Shown here in pieces: positions 23,828 through 35,214 of a stretch of 64,000 nucleotides of DNA (the stretch's first letter is position 1; every line of letters begins with the position of its first letter). Under the pieces are notes generated by a model. It saw only the letters and a list, made by a program, of their open reading frames with translations. It was not told where the DNA came from and did not search any database. The translations under genes were made by a program, and so were the position numbers. The stretch covers positions 39,841,113 to 39,905,112 of the forward strand of contig NC_052508.1 of assembly GCF_014356525.2 (NCBI RefSeq). The letters run 5' to 3'. The DNA is from Nilaparvata lugens (Eukaryota; Arthropoda; Insecta; Hemiptera; Delphacidae).

Positions 23828-25087
23828 AAATTGGAAATTAAGGGAGGAATCACAAAATTCATAAGGTTGACAATACAGAGTATAAGTCAATGGCAGTATA
23901 AATAGACTAGTTGACTTTAAGTATTTGACGATTATGCGAACCTTATATATTTTTTTGTATCAATTTCTTCTATTGAACTACTGCACTATTGTACGGTATT
24001 AATGATCCAATGTTTTGCAGTGCCGGAAGAGTTATTTAACAAGAGATATAATATATAATGTAATACACATATAATAGTAGGTTTTATAGGGAATTGCAAT
24101 ACAATATTAATGAAAAATTTTATGATCATCAATAGTTCTATTCGATTTATTAAAACATGAATAGTAGTTATTATTAGGCCTTACAATTGAAAGTGATATG
24201 ATAATAGTCGGAATTACACTATTATGCTGTTTTTTGTTCGTTTCAATGACTAAGACTATACGATTTATTTCGATTGTGCAAATTCTCACAACAGACTCTT
24301 TGATAATGTTAAAATCATCAGTGGAAACGAGGGTTTAAAAAAACTAAAAGAGACTGATTTTAAGAGAAGATTCCATAAAAAACCATTGGAAAGGCAGTCT
24401 CTGGTAGAGGGGGTTGGAAGAATTCTGTTAGTAGAAAAAGGATGCAAGAAATTGGTTATCAAATTATTCAATAGTCTTTCGACACGCATCAACACTATAA
24501 TATACTGTACCACGTCAGTAGTTGGCCTTGAGGATCTTTGTAGCTGCAACTATAGAATGTTTTCAAAAGAGGATAAGATTTCATCAGCCACACCCATCAT
24601 TTAATTTAAATAGCCAATACAATTGAAAAATGAGACAAATATTGCAAGACTGAACTCTTCGCACAATTATAATTTCCGGTACAACACAAAAGGTTACAAA
24701 ATCAGGATCCTTTAGTGGTTAGACTTGAAAATAATCACACATTCACGAAAATGATAATTGCAGTATTATTGAAAAACAATCAATTAAAATAAATTATAGA
24801 TATTATTTTACTGAAATTTCAGGTCTAGTTATCATTTCCAATAACAAAGCAATTAGTGAAAGACACTACCTACCGCTTTTTGAACTGAATTAAATATTGA
24901 CTTGCAAAATTTTGACAAGTTAAAATTATGATTCCATTTTTGTTATTCTAAACCAGTTTTATTCAATCTAAAAAAATAATTTGACATGCCTTGATGAGGA
25001 CAAAAATATGAGAAAGATAAGCAGTTGTCATTGGAAATGCCTGTTTTTTGAATAGCTACAATATGAAATTAGTTCCAATTGTGAAAC
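23828..25087. other. Spacer with one unexplained frame
   Basis: No repeat seen twice in the window. The only notable content is the open frame at 24254-24604, listed separately. Confidence 0.4.
24254..24604 (+). CDS. Unidentified open frame, possible exon
   Basis: 116 codons are open between TAA at 24251 and TAA at 24602. The composition is protein-like (charged segments LKKLKETDFKRRFHKKPLER and SCNYRMFSKEDK with a hydrophobic middle), but there is no internal ATG until near the end. If real it would be a terminal exon entered by splicing; a TTTTTTGTTCGTTTCAATGACTAAG-like acceptor area precedes it. I do not recognise the protein, and the opposite strand is also open for 87 codons, which weakens the case. 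Confidence 0.2.
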   Translation, partial: DYTIYFDCANSHNRLFDNVKIISGNEGLKKLKETDFKRRFHKKPLERQSLVEGVGRILLVEKGCKKLVIKLFNSLSTRINTIIYCTTSVVGLEDLCSCNYRMFSKEDKISSATPII

Positions 25088-25089
25088 TA

Positions 25090-25917
25090 TACAGAGTGGG
25101 TGAAAAGTCCGAGAACGGCTTAATATCTCATAAAGAAATGTGATTTCAAGGTAGGTGTGTGATTAGGGATCCTAATAGAATTAAAAACTACTTTACTATG
25201 ACTTTGAAAATCTGGTCCGCCATGTTGAATGCAACTTTATTTTTTTAAATAGGAAGATGGTCATGCGATACATGATTTCGATACAGAATTTCAAGAAAAT
25301 GATGAATGGCGAAAACCGCATATCGATATCTCAAACCGTTTCGAAGATATTCACCTTATTGACCAATACTATTCAAAGCAGAAAGGAGAGAAAAAAGTTT
25401 GAGAACGGCTTAGTATCTCATAAAAAATGTCATTCAAAGGTGGGTGTGATCGGGGATCCTACCGAAATTGAAAATTCTATTTTACTATGACTTTAAAAAT
25501 CTGGTCCGCCATCTTGGATCCGCTATATTGAAAGCAACTCTATTTTTTGAATAGGAAGGTTGTCATGCGATACATGATTTCAATACGGAATTTCAAGACG
25601 ATATTAATGGCGGAAACCGCACATCGATATCTCGAACCGTTCAGAAGATATTCACATTATTAATAATCAATACCATGCAAATCATAAATGAAATACATAA
25701 GTGGTAATTAATAATAAATTTCAATATCTTCGAAACGGTTTGAGATATCGATGTGCAGTTTTCGCCATTCATTTTGTCTTGAAATTCCGTATTGAAATCA
25801 TGTATCGCATGACAAACTTCCTATTTCACATTTCAAGTGGTGACCAACCATATGGAAAATCATTCTATTCTATAAAAAAATACAGTTGCCGTTCTCGGAC
25901 TTTTCACCCAGCCTGTA
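25090..25917. mobile_element. TIR element with TA target duplication
   Basis: An 828-bp element whose ends, TACAGAGTGGGTGAAAAGTC and the reverse complement of CTTTTCACCCAGCCTGTA, form near-perfect ~30-bp terminal inverted repeats ending in GAGAACGGC. Both sides are TA (25088-25089, 25918-25919). Inside are two diverged ~320-bp direct repeats (each starting GAGAACGGCTTA and containing CTGGTCCGCCAT and TGCGATACATGATTTC) and a third part in reverse orientation (about 25720-25830). Non-coding. TA duplication suggests Tc1/mariner-like mobilisation, but other families also use TA. Confidence 0.75.
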
Positions 25918-25982
25918 TAATTAATACTACCAGCACTACTACCATAGAACAACCAAATTTATCTAGTAGTATCAATACTCAT

Positions 25983-26215
25983 CTATATAATAAGAGAGAG
26001 TAGGGTTGTGTTTGTTCGTGTGTTCGTTTGTTCGCATCAAAACATGTCAACTTGTGGAATGCATACCGGAAAAACAGGAATGATTTAGATCTCCAAATTT
26101 TGCACATATATTCTAAAAATATCAATCTCGTGCACCTAGAAGCCCAAATTTCAATTTTCCTTCTAGATTTTTTAGAACTAATGTTCAAATTTCATTCATG
26201 CTACCGTACATGAAG
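25983..26215 (+). mobile_element. Repeat H2 copy 3, truncated
   Basis: Starts at the same TCTATATAATAAGAG edge as the other copies and follows them for about 230 bases (GTTTGTTCG, CCCAAATTTCAATTTTCCTT), then departs. Confidence 0.7.
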
Positions 26216-26309
26216 TTCCATACGTCATAGGCTACATTGTTGTAGCCCAGAAGTGTGTGTTTTTTATGAGGAGGTTTTAATGCTGTTACAAGACATTCAT
26301 TTTCGAACG

Positions 26310-26381
26310 GAGCCGTGTAGCGTAACGGTAAAACGCTCGCTTTCGGAGCGATGGTTCCTCGGTTCAAATCCCGATTCTTCA
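26310..26381 (+). tRNA. tRNA-Arg(TCG)-like pseudogene or SINE head
   Basis: 72 bases with A-box-like TAGCGTAACGG, a B box GGTTCAAATCC, and an anticodon arm TCGC-TTTCGGA-GCGA that would give anticodon TCG. The two acceptor halves do not pair and the T stem is poor, so a functional tRNA is unlikely. Polymerase III boxes are intact enough for a SINE head, but no second copy was seen in the window. Confidence 0.4.
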
Positions 26382-26806
26382 ATTTTTTTGTTCTTAATTT
26401 TTTCCCTCGAAACGTATTATTATCAATTATTTTTTGAAGGAATTTGTTTTCATCACAATTGAACTAGGATTTTATCAAATAATTATTTTTAATGTAAAAT
26501 TCTACCACCAGTACAAATGAAATGGACATAGTCTTCATGCTGTAGGCATATCATTGAAATCCATAAGAAAAGCATGAATAGATCACAATAAAATAAGTAA
26601 TAATTTATATTTTTCAGTTATAATGTACTATAAGACACAAATTCGCAGTGAAGCAAATATTTTAGGTATTTTGTTTGGAATTGGGAAAACAAAAGGCTGC
26701 CTGATTCAAATTGAGGAGGATCTAATCGATACTAAAATTTATTGATGTATTGAAAAAAATCAATATGATTCTGTGAGGTTTTCAAGTATTATGTCTCCTT
26801 CAGTAA
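26382..26806. other. Unassigned AT-rich spacer
   Basis: No frame or repeat recognised. Confidence 0.5.
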
Positions 26807-27603
26807 TCCATACTACAATAAAGGAAAGAACTGGCTTATAAACGTAAGGAATAGGGAATAATGCTTGACGCACCATCACGTCTGATCTACTCAACTGATT
26901 AATTTGAAATTTTGCATATAGATTCTTAATTAACCGAGGATGGTTATATGCCTATTTTCAGTTCTTCAAGATTTCATTAGGTCAAGTTTTCAATTTGTCA
27001 TGCTTCCAGTTGTTGTATAGAAGCAGCTGAACATTTCTTTTGAAATGGACATTAGATGATGATTCAATCAGATCCAATCAGATTAGGATATGATTGGGGA
27101 TCCTATTCGAATAAAAATAACTGATTTTCTGTCGCCTCAAAATTTTTTTCCGCTATTTTGAATTCAACTTCATTTTCTTAAATTGGAAGGTAGACAAAGT
27201 TAGAAGACAGAAAACTAACGGTTGGTCATATGATACATGATTTCGATTCAGAATTTCAAGAGAAAATGAATGGTGAAAACCGCACCGATTTCTCAAACCG
27301 TTCAAAAGTTATTCTCATTGAAAGATACTGATAAATCATCCATCTATCCATGATCTTTACTATAATGATGGAAATAATATGGCTCATACACGTACGTGAT
27401 ATTATGTAGGAAAATTATGTTTGACGCATCATCACGTCTGAACTATTGGACTGATTGATTTGAAATTTTGCATAAAGATTCTTTATTAACCGAGGATGGT
27501 TATAAACCTATTTTCAAATTAATTTCAAATTTCGTTATTACGTCAAGTTTTCAGTTTGCAAAGTTTTAAAATAGACCCTTGCGAAGCACGGGTTACCTAC
27601 TAG
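26807..27603 (+). mobile_element. Helitron-like composite H1, copy 2
   Basis: First head TCCATACTACAATAAAGG at 26807, long module to about 27353, second head TCTTTACTATAATGATGG at 27354, and the tail GCGAAGCACGGG plus CTAG at 27600-27603, followed by T. It matches copies 1 and 3 throughout, including GACTGATT-ACTTGAAATTTTGCATA after each head and the AATTAACCGAGGATGGTTAT block. Confidence 0.75.
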
Positions 27604-29945
27604 TAGTTTAATAATTTATACTGATTTGATACCATCTAGGTAATAGAATAGATTACTTTAGCAAAAGAATAGAGAATATTTCCTTTAATCTTTAGCATAG
27701 TTGAAGAAAATGAAATATCACGTATTATTTGATGTTTGGGAGCAGAATAGTTTTATGAGATCAACCAGAAAACAGAATACACAATGTTACAACTCCCCTC
27801 CTGTGGTGGCTATCGTTTTGATAGTTCACACCGAACACACCCAGGATTGCTGAAAATAAAACTCTTAAAAAACTATTCTTGTTGGTGCCTCGGATATTCA
27901 GCTGGTGAGCGCAGGTTTTAGTGTTTTGGGGGGAGTGACTAGGTTTAATTTCTGAAGACAGAAATATTGTGTCAGTTTTTAATTGACTCAAGTCTCCAGT
28001 CTCCAGACTCACAATTCCACTCACCACACAACACCAATCCTGACGTAGTACACTTGAGGAACTGCCTTATATATAATGTTATAACTAGCCTGAAGAGAAA
28101 TGCGGCTTTGAAATAAACTAATGAATGCAATCCCCCTAGAATCAAAATCGATTCTGACCTAGGTAGACAACACTCGACTATTGAAAGTTTAATGGAATTT
28201 TTAATGTTGACTACTATATTAAAATGATCCCTAATGCTGCTCACAATATGAGATGACACTATCAATATTAATCTGACTCCAGTACAAACGGAATTGCCGA
28301 TATACTGAGTGCAATGAGCCAAACAATATAATATACTCACACTCTACTCGCATAAGTAATCATGTCAGTGGGAAATCGATTTCACACGGGCCCAATACAA
28401 ATTTGAGGGATGAAAAAATATGGAAAAGCTGCTATGTCCCCTTTCAGCCAGTATCACTGTTAATGCTCGGTGAGTATCGGCAATGTATTTTCTCTTTGTT
28501 CATAGAAAAAAATACATTCTCGACACTCCTAAGAAAATTGGAAATTGAATAATAAGTCCAATATTCAAGTAAGGCATACAATGAATTTTAAAATATGCTG
28601 AAATAAAAATATGCGTGTTACAACTTTTTGGTCACCACACAATCCTGCCAAGACTTGAAACAACCCTATCAAACATGTGTATCTTCGTCCAGATTATTGG
28701 ATATTATATGCTGCTTATTGTAATAGTTTCACTATTTATTCACACTTATGTCTAATACTCACACAGTATATATTTTTTTCTTGAATTATATTCAATCGAC
28801 GCACTTTTTAACACTTTTAGAAAAAATATTACCTCCATGGTAATCTGGACGAATGGGAATTTTATAAGAGCCAATAAGTAGGCTAATCCATTAAGTGGAC
28901 CCTCAAAAAAATTACATTCAACACATCTAACAAACAAAAGAAAACAATTAATTTTACAGATAATTGGAGTAGTTACAAAAAAAAATTGAATGAAAGCTAA
29001 TTGGCTTTATAAAACTACTCCATCACGCTAAACAAGATTATCACAGAAGGAGGAGAACAAGAGTGAATGAACGAATTCAGAGCAAGAAAGAATTTATTGT
29101 CTCTTGCAGAACAGCTGTGATGTTAGTCAGCTGTATGAACTGGACAAAAATAATTTGCAAATTGGGGCAGAATTATTCATTTCGTGTTCATGGGATAAAT
29201 TGATACACTTCTTACAAATTTTTACATTTCCAATAAATGCAAAATATTACAGTTTTTTAAATTGGTTTTACAAACACCAAATCCAGTAGATCTAGCAGGC
29301 ATGAAAAAACATATGATCAGAACGTGATGTACAATGTCGTCTGCTCAGAACCAACCTCGAATAATATAACCTTAAAAGAGATGTTCTTAATGACAATAAA
29401 GGTTTTAGTGAGTATTTCATTTTTAACCATATTTTAGTATTAAATGTGAATTTCCCAGGTTATGAACGCTCGGGCGTATTGCGTCGACACAACAATTAGA
29501 CAAAACTAATAGATTTTGACCTCAAGCTGAAATGCAGATCACCTAAAAATACCATAAGGTTAACTCAGTTCATTTTTATATAACTTAAAGAGAAGAAGAT
29601 AATTATTACACAGTTGGAGGAAAACTTCAGAAGTCTAGTCACAGTAGGAGGATGGAATTTTGTCTCATCGGTATCACATGAAAAATGAAGCCTTTTATGA
29701 AGCAGTGTAGGTGATAGCAGTGTAGGTATCTTTGACACATACCTGTGTATCTTTGACACAGGTATGATTAGAGATGGAAGAAGTATCACAGAAGACAAAA
29801 GTTCTGGAACAATAGAAAGACATTTGGCGCCTCACGTGTACTTGAAATAAGCGAGACGCATGCAGGTGGGTGTTGGTTATAGCTTGCAGACACAATCTAC
29901 TCTTTAAAGCATTTTTTATTGTGGACCTTGTTAACTCAGTCTGAC
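27604..29945. other. Spacer, possibly including an LTR-like segment
   Basis: No recognisable gene. On the minus strand 28350-27784 has a TATATAAGGCAG box (28075-28064) followed by transcribed-looking sequence and an edge ending GTTGTAACA, which could be an LTR U3-R-U5. The start edge and a partner LTR were not found. Frames of 122 and 88 codons there match nothing I know. A small inverted repeat TACCTGTG/CACAGGTA is at 29740-29764. Confidence 0.3.
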
Positions 29946-30119
29946 TCAGACAGAATTCAATTCAATTTCAATTTATTAAAAACACACAAAACAAGACAAA
30001 ACAAAATTACAAAGAATTACGAAACAAATAAAACACAATAAAATGTTACAAATTTAAAAAACCATGGGCTTTGTGTTTGGGTGTGTTGGAGAAGAGAAAA
30101 AAAGAGAGGAAGATAAGAA

Positions 30120-31055
30120 CCAAGATTTCTTAATTTCAGAAGGAGGAGTGGATGATGAACACAGTCGAACGCCTTTGAAAAATCGAATAGTGTCAGAATA
30201 GTACCCTGACTACTATACATAGCTGACCTGATATCCTCAGTAACTTTGAGCAGAGCAGTGGTCGTACTGTGACGTGTGCAGAACCCAGACTGAAAGGTAG
30301 ACAGAAGATGGAAACGTTCTAGAAAAACAGAAAACTGCTGATGAACAAGTTACTAGAGACATTTAGACAGAGCTGGGAGAACACTGATAGGCCTCAGATC
30401 TGATAATGATTCAACTGAAGAGCATTTGGGCAGAGGTGAGACTAAGGCTGATTTCCAAATTGAGGGGAAAAAGGACGATTCCAAAGATTTATTGAAAATT
30501 ATCGTAAGAATAGGCAAGGTGAAGGGAAGAGTATCTTTGATGAATTTGATAGGTATGCAATCAACTCCAACTGCATTGCTTGTCATTCCCATGATTATCC
30601 TCATCACATCAGCTTCAGTCACAGGAGAAATGGAGAGCTGCTGAGCAGGAGCTACATGAGGCGCCGCTCTTAGCCTGTTCAAGTGGTCATGAGCACCGGA
30701 CAGGTCAACAGGATTATCAGTAAAGTTATCACATTGATATCATCTAAATTGAAAGGTATATTATGATGAACATGTGATTTTCCAAACCCAAGTTTTTCAA
30801 TTTCGACCATACCGTTCTAGTAGGCTGCTTGCCAGAAAGAGAGTGGTAATAGAACCTGACCTTGGCATTTCTAATCTCCTGCTGGGTTTTGTTTCGAAGT
30901 CGCTTATACTCCTCCCAATCCACCACAGATTTTGAGCGTTTGGCTCTACGGAGAACAGCGTCTCTCATCTTCTGTAACCTACGAATTTCCTGGCTGAACC
31001 AGGGTGCAGGCTTTTTATTTACTTTTTTTCGTAACCATAGGAGCATGCCAGTCAT
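30120..31055 (-). pseudogene. LINE-2 ORF2 C-terminal part: linker and truncated RT
   Basis: The linker (APWFSQEIRRLQKMRDAVLRR at 31010-30950) leads to RT blocks SNAVGVDCIPIKFIKD and LSDLRPISVLPALSKCL. Two adjacent in-frame stops (near 30355) interrupt, then QSGF, HSTTTALLKVTEDIRS and FDFSKAFDCVHHPLLLLKL follow. Homology ends near 30125, where it is fused to non-RT sequence. There is another frameshift near 30760. The fingers and start of the palm are present; the catalytic YADD and everything after it are deleted. Confidence 0.8.
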
Positions 31056-32235
31056 ACAAGAGAAGTAGAAAACTGTTCAACCTGTCGACCATCTCCTCGA
31101 CATTATCTGTGAGAATGACTTTATGCCAAGGAATAGAGGCAGCATCAAACATAAAAGCACTTATATCCAGGCACCTATAGTTTCTATATGTGATGAATTC
31201 CTGCTTTGGTTTCGGCGGGTGCAGTCTGTAGGCACAGAACACAAGGTCATGTTTGGAGAGGCCAGGAGCCGGGAGTTGACCGTGCTTCGCAACTAGATTC
31301 ACATCAGTGACAGCAACCACATCTAACCAAGTTTCTGCAGTTGCTGTATGGTGTGTCGCCTGCATTGGTAATATTGTTATATTACAGCTATTAAACATTG
31401 AAATAAAATTTGTACTATTTACAGATGCTAAATCGAGTAGATTTGTATTGAAGTCACCCATGACAATGACATGTCTATAGTGAGTCATCAAATTCAACAA
31501 AGATACCTCAAATTCAGCAAGTGATCTAATATCGGGAGCTTTATAGCAAACACATACAAGCACATGCATACCACTCACAGAGACATCCAAAAACATGAAT
31601 TCAGATACATTCGCTACTGAGTTATCAGACACATGTAAAACAGAAACAGGTAGATGAGTTCCCACATAAACCGCTACTCCACCACCTCCCTTATGCAAAC
31701 GGTCATTCCTGAACAGCGCGTAGCCATTCAACTCCACACTCTTATCACTTATGTGTGGCTTCAGCCAAGTTTCAGATAGAAGAATCACATCAATCAACTG
31801 GGAATCAAAAATTGATCTGAATTCATCAATGTGACACAAAAGCGACTGGGAATTTACGTGAGCTACCTTCAGCAAGCCAGAGCAATGTGAGAGAGCTTGA
31901 GAGAGATCACAAGCCGCCTGAGATGATGGAGCGCGCCGGCCCGGGGAGGCACTGTCAGGGACCACTGCGACACGTCGCGACGGGACCGCGCCAGCAGCGA
32001 GCAGAAGGCAAACACAACAGGCATAGCAAGCTAAACATACACACACAACACAACACACACTCAAGCATACATAACTATTGAAAATTATCGTGAAGTACAA
32101 AAAAAAAGTAAATACTCCAGGGGGTAAGTCATATTTGACTCCTAAGTAGACTGAGAATAATTCATGATAATTAGTGGGTATCAAGAAAACTATGAGAGTA
32201 GAATAGGATAAGCCCATATTATACAGTATTTCCAA
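31015..32235 (-). pseudogene. LINE-2 ORF2 N-terminal part: APE-type endonuclease
   Basis: The endonuclease nicks target DNA for reverse transcription. The domain covers about residues 120-360 of this open stretch: VAHVNSQSL, the catalytic SETWL, GGGGVAVYV, GDFNTNL and SKHDLV (the His of the SDH-like motif kept). The first 120 residues are low-complexity and Cys-rich and may not be coding. The frame ends at 31015 because of an indel in a run of seven A on the sense strand (about 31022-31028); the linker continues in the next frame, overlapping by 41 bases. The domain itself looks intact. Confidence 0.85.
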
Positions 32236-33202
32236 TATTAATATTTACAGTATTTCCTAATGATAAGTTTCCAGATAATCAATTAAAAAATATTTACTGT
32301 ACATACATGGATGAATACAAAGCCATATGAAAGCCATATGATGCCATATGAAAGACCGACAACATTACTATGAAATACTCAGACATAGCCTAACTATAAA
32401 TGGGTCCTCGATTAAATAATAGATATTGATAAATGGATTAATATTATCAAAATAATTCATTTAAGTAAGCCATAAATCCATATATACCTGAAAGAGAAAT
32501 TGAAAATACTATAATTTATATTTATTCCACTTTGAAAGGAGTTTGAGAAAATAATACTGATAATAAAATCCTTACAGACAACAATAAATTGATTAGTAGT
32601 TGGTGGGCATTTAATAAATATTCAGTAACAAAAAACAACTTTGCAATGACATAAGATCGGAGAACTGATAACGGCCAGAAAAAAAAATACGTGAAGAAAG
32701 ATTGATGAGATAACTTTACTAAATAAAATATGGTAGATCACTGATATTCAAAATAGTCTAGCTGGAATGTTATGAAATAGAACTATGATACGTGAATTGA
32801 ATAAAAAATCCTGATTGATTGTATTAATAAATTGTACAATGAGTCTATTAGCACAAATCGTAAAAAAACCCAATTTGAATGAAGCAAAAGTGCAGAAGAG
32901 AATATAGTTACCTAATGTGGAAAAAAATTATCTCAATGATGTCAAACTAAGATAGGCTATACAACATCAACCGCAAGTTGTCAGGTCTAATAGTCATCAG
33001 TGCTATTTATCATAATTAATTCAGGAAGTTGGTCCATTAGAAAATCTGAAGCAAGACCAGCATATCATCAAGTGCATAATATCCTCACGTCTCTCCATTT
33101 GAGAAGAGAGAGAGAAAAAAATAAAACCATAATTGAGAGAACATTTTTTGCAAAATGATAAGTCTATATAAGCCAATTCAATGAATCAAATATAATCATA
33201 AG
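32236..33202. other. Unexplained AT-rich stretch between LINE-2 ORF1 and ORF2
   Basis: Nearly 1 kb, stop-rich in all frames. LINE ORF1 and ORF2 usually lie close together, so this is probably a later insertion or rearrangement. No termini found. Confidence 0.4.
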
Positions 33203-33892
33203 TTAGTCGAGATCGCTGAGGCTAACCGCAGAACGAATAACCCTTCGCTCACCGTCACCAACAATCCATTTTACAATTCCATCGCTGGACCATACATTTG
33301 CGAAACCGTATCTCGCCGCCGCTGCCCTGTACAACTCAAGTCGAAACTTTGTCAAGTCCTCTTTAATTGTAATATTGGTGCCTTTCAACAGCCTTTTCTT
33401 CTCGAAAACTCGCCGTCTCTCCCTGTAACCAGCAAAGCGCACAATGATAGGCCTGGGGCGCGCCACACCACCCGCATCCGGAGGCTGCTTCTTGCCGACT
33501 CTATGCGAGCGTTGGATCTGCTCCACCGTCATAGTGTCCAGTTTAAGATTACTCTTGAAAACCTCGAGAACAAGTTGATCGGTATCTTCATTAGGCTTCA
33601 CTGGAATGCCGAACACTCTCAGATTTGTGCGCCGCTGATATTGTTCAAGATCATCAGTGCGATGCTGTAACTTAGCATCAAGAGTCTTTACCTGTTCAGT
33701 AAGAGCTGTCACATTCTCCTTCAAAGTTGTCAATTCCTCCCGCGTAGCCCTGAGTGCAGTCGATATTGACTTATCGATAACTTTCTTGAGTCGATCGGAT
33801 ATTTTTGTCACCAAACTATCGATTATATCATTGTTCGATAAAACTTTAGTGATGCACGCGTCGATAACTGCCGAGTCAACTTTCGGAGCCAT
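33203..33892 (-). CDS. LINE-2 ORF1: L1-ORF1p-like RNA-binding protein
   Basis: Intact 229-residue ORF1 protein, an RNA chaperone in related LINEs. The start MAPKVDS at 33892 is preferred over an upstream in-frame Met at 33919. Residues 20-80 are helical with heptad spacing (LKENVTALTEQVKTLDAKL), a coiled coil for trimers. Then comes an RRM-like core (RRTNLRVFGIPV, IQRSHRVGK, RPRPIIVRFAGYRERRRVF) and a C-terminal domain (GTNITIKEDLTKFRLELYRA, DGIVKWI). It is intact, in contrast with the broken ORF2. G+C is higher than in the flanks. Confidence 0.85.
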   Translation of the reverse strand: MAPKVDSAVIDACITKVLSNNDIIDSLVTKISDRLKKVIDKSISTALRATREELTTLKENVTALTEQVKTLDAKLQHRTDDLEQYQRRTNLRVFGIPVKPNEDTDQLVLEVFKSNLKLDTMTVEQIQRSHRVGKKQPPDAGGVARPRPIIVRFAGYRERRRVFEKKRLLKGTNITIKEDLTKFRLELYRAAAARYGFANVWSSDGIVKWIVGDGERRVIRSAVSLSDLD

Positions 33893-34009
33893 AGCTTTAT
33901 CAGACCGGACAAAGTTCACATATAAAGAGCTTTCAATTTTGTGTACTGAATCTGAACGAAGCCTAGATCTAAGATTCTTTGGAGTATTTCAGGGTGCTTT
34001 GGTGCTTTC

Positions 34010-34331
34010 AGGGCCAAATGAAAGTAGACTACAGGCATCTGAAATGAGATTTCTCCGAAGAACCTATGGATGCAGCCGAGAAGATAATTTGAGAAATATC
34101 GAGATAAGAAAACAACTAAACGTCTTTTCTATAAATGAAAAGATATCTCAGAGTAGGTTTAAATGGTACCAGCATGTGAATAGGATGGATGAAGACAGGC
34201 TACCAAAATTGGTGCTCAAATACAAGCCAGTAAGTAGGCAAGAGAGATCGAGTACGTCCAAGGGGAAGATGGGCAGATATGAGGTTCGGAACATACAAAG
34301 ATGCCTAAACCCTGAAAGGAAAAAATCCTGA
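34010..34331 (+). pseudogene. LINE C-terminal fragment, plus strand
   Basis: The end region of a LINE reverse-transcriptase protein: SRLQASEMRFLRRTYG, DNLRNIEIRKQL, ISQSRFKWYQHVNRM and DEDRLPKLVLKYKP. This arrangement (a Leu/Arg helix, then WxxHVxRMxxxRLP) is the usual tail of ORF2 in RTE/R1-type elements. It is truncated at both ends and in opposite orientation to LINE-2 next to it. Confidence 0.75.
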
Positions 34332-35214
34332 ACAACATGGGCATACTGATTATTCGATCAACAGTATGGTAAAAATTTTATCTAGAATATATGAATTTCA
34401 TGAGTTATCAATGTAGGCGTCTTCTATTGATTTAGAAAAAATATCCCATTATTGTTTTGATTTTGGATCATACAACATCAATTTTCTTTTAATTTGATGC
34501 GCAAATTCCGGTCTTTTGTCTTCAATGACTGGGTCAAATTGAACTCGATTTGATTTATCAAAACAAGGATCAATTTTCAACCGCTTAGAACAATAACATC
34601 AAAGTGATAATGAAATAACAGAAATCGTCTCTCTTTAGAAGAAAGAGCTAGAGGAAATTTTTAGGTTCGAGTCCAGGCGACCTTTGAAAACCTTTTGAAT
34701 CAATATTGAAGAAAAGTCGAAGTACTTCAGCGGGATACAGTTATTCATAGAATTCTACAAAATGATGAGTATAGAAGCCAGCCGTGAAGTAGCTATACCT
34801 ACTCAATAATTGATTCAATTTTAATCCAAGCCTTTCATCTATTCACCTGCCTCGAAAATCAGTTCAATATGAACTACTCGATTAGCTAAAGTTGAGATTC
34901 ACTTCACAACTTTGTCGGCGGAATTTCTCATGTGACAGTTCGTGATGATGGGGAATACGTCCTGTAATACGAGGAATGAGTACGCCATCATGGAAAGCTC
35001 TGATTTCAGTTCAGAAATCCAGGACCCATAGACAATCTGCAGCATGTTTGAGAGACAAAGTCTCATCCAATCTGGAGTGGAAAGCCATTAGTATTGAACA
35101 ATAAAGACAGGAGACACATCGACTATGAGAATTCATTATTGTTAAGTTGGGATGAAGTAAAATGGAATAGGTGATGGAATAGGAGGGGTTGTGGTATTGA
35201 AACTTGATTGATTG
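34332..35214. other. Gene-free spacer
   Basis: No frame or repeated block recognised. Confidence 0.5.

Larger units (their letters stand above)
29946..33960 (-). mobile_element. LINE-2 of window: Jockey-like retrotransposon with internal deletion
   Basis: Sense order: ORF1 (33892-33203), about 950 bp of unexplained AT-rich DNA, ORF2 endonuclease (from about 31875), linker, N-terminal RT, then a direct jump to the 3' untranslated tail (30060-29946). The second half of RT, including YADD, is missing. The tail matches the fragment at 11884-12020, defining the family's 3' end. Confidence 0.8.

Noticed and set aside
26310..26381. Functional tRNA-Arg gene
   Set aside because: Acceptor halves do not pair and the T stem has mismatches; kept only as tRNA-like.
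27972..28340. 122-codon minus-strand frame as a gene
   Set aside because: Overlaps an LTR-like region with a TATA box; composition is not protein-like in its first half.
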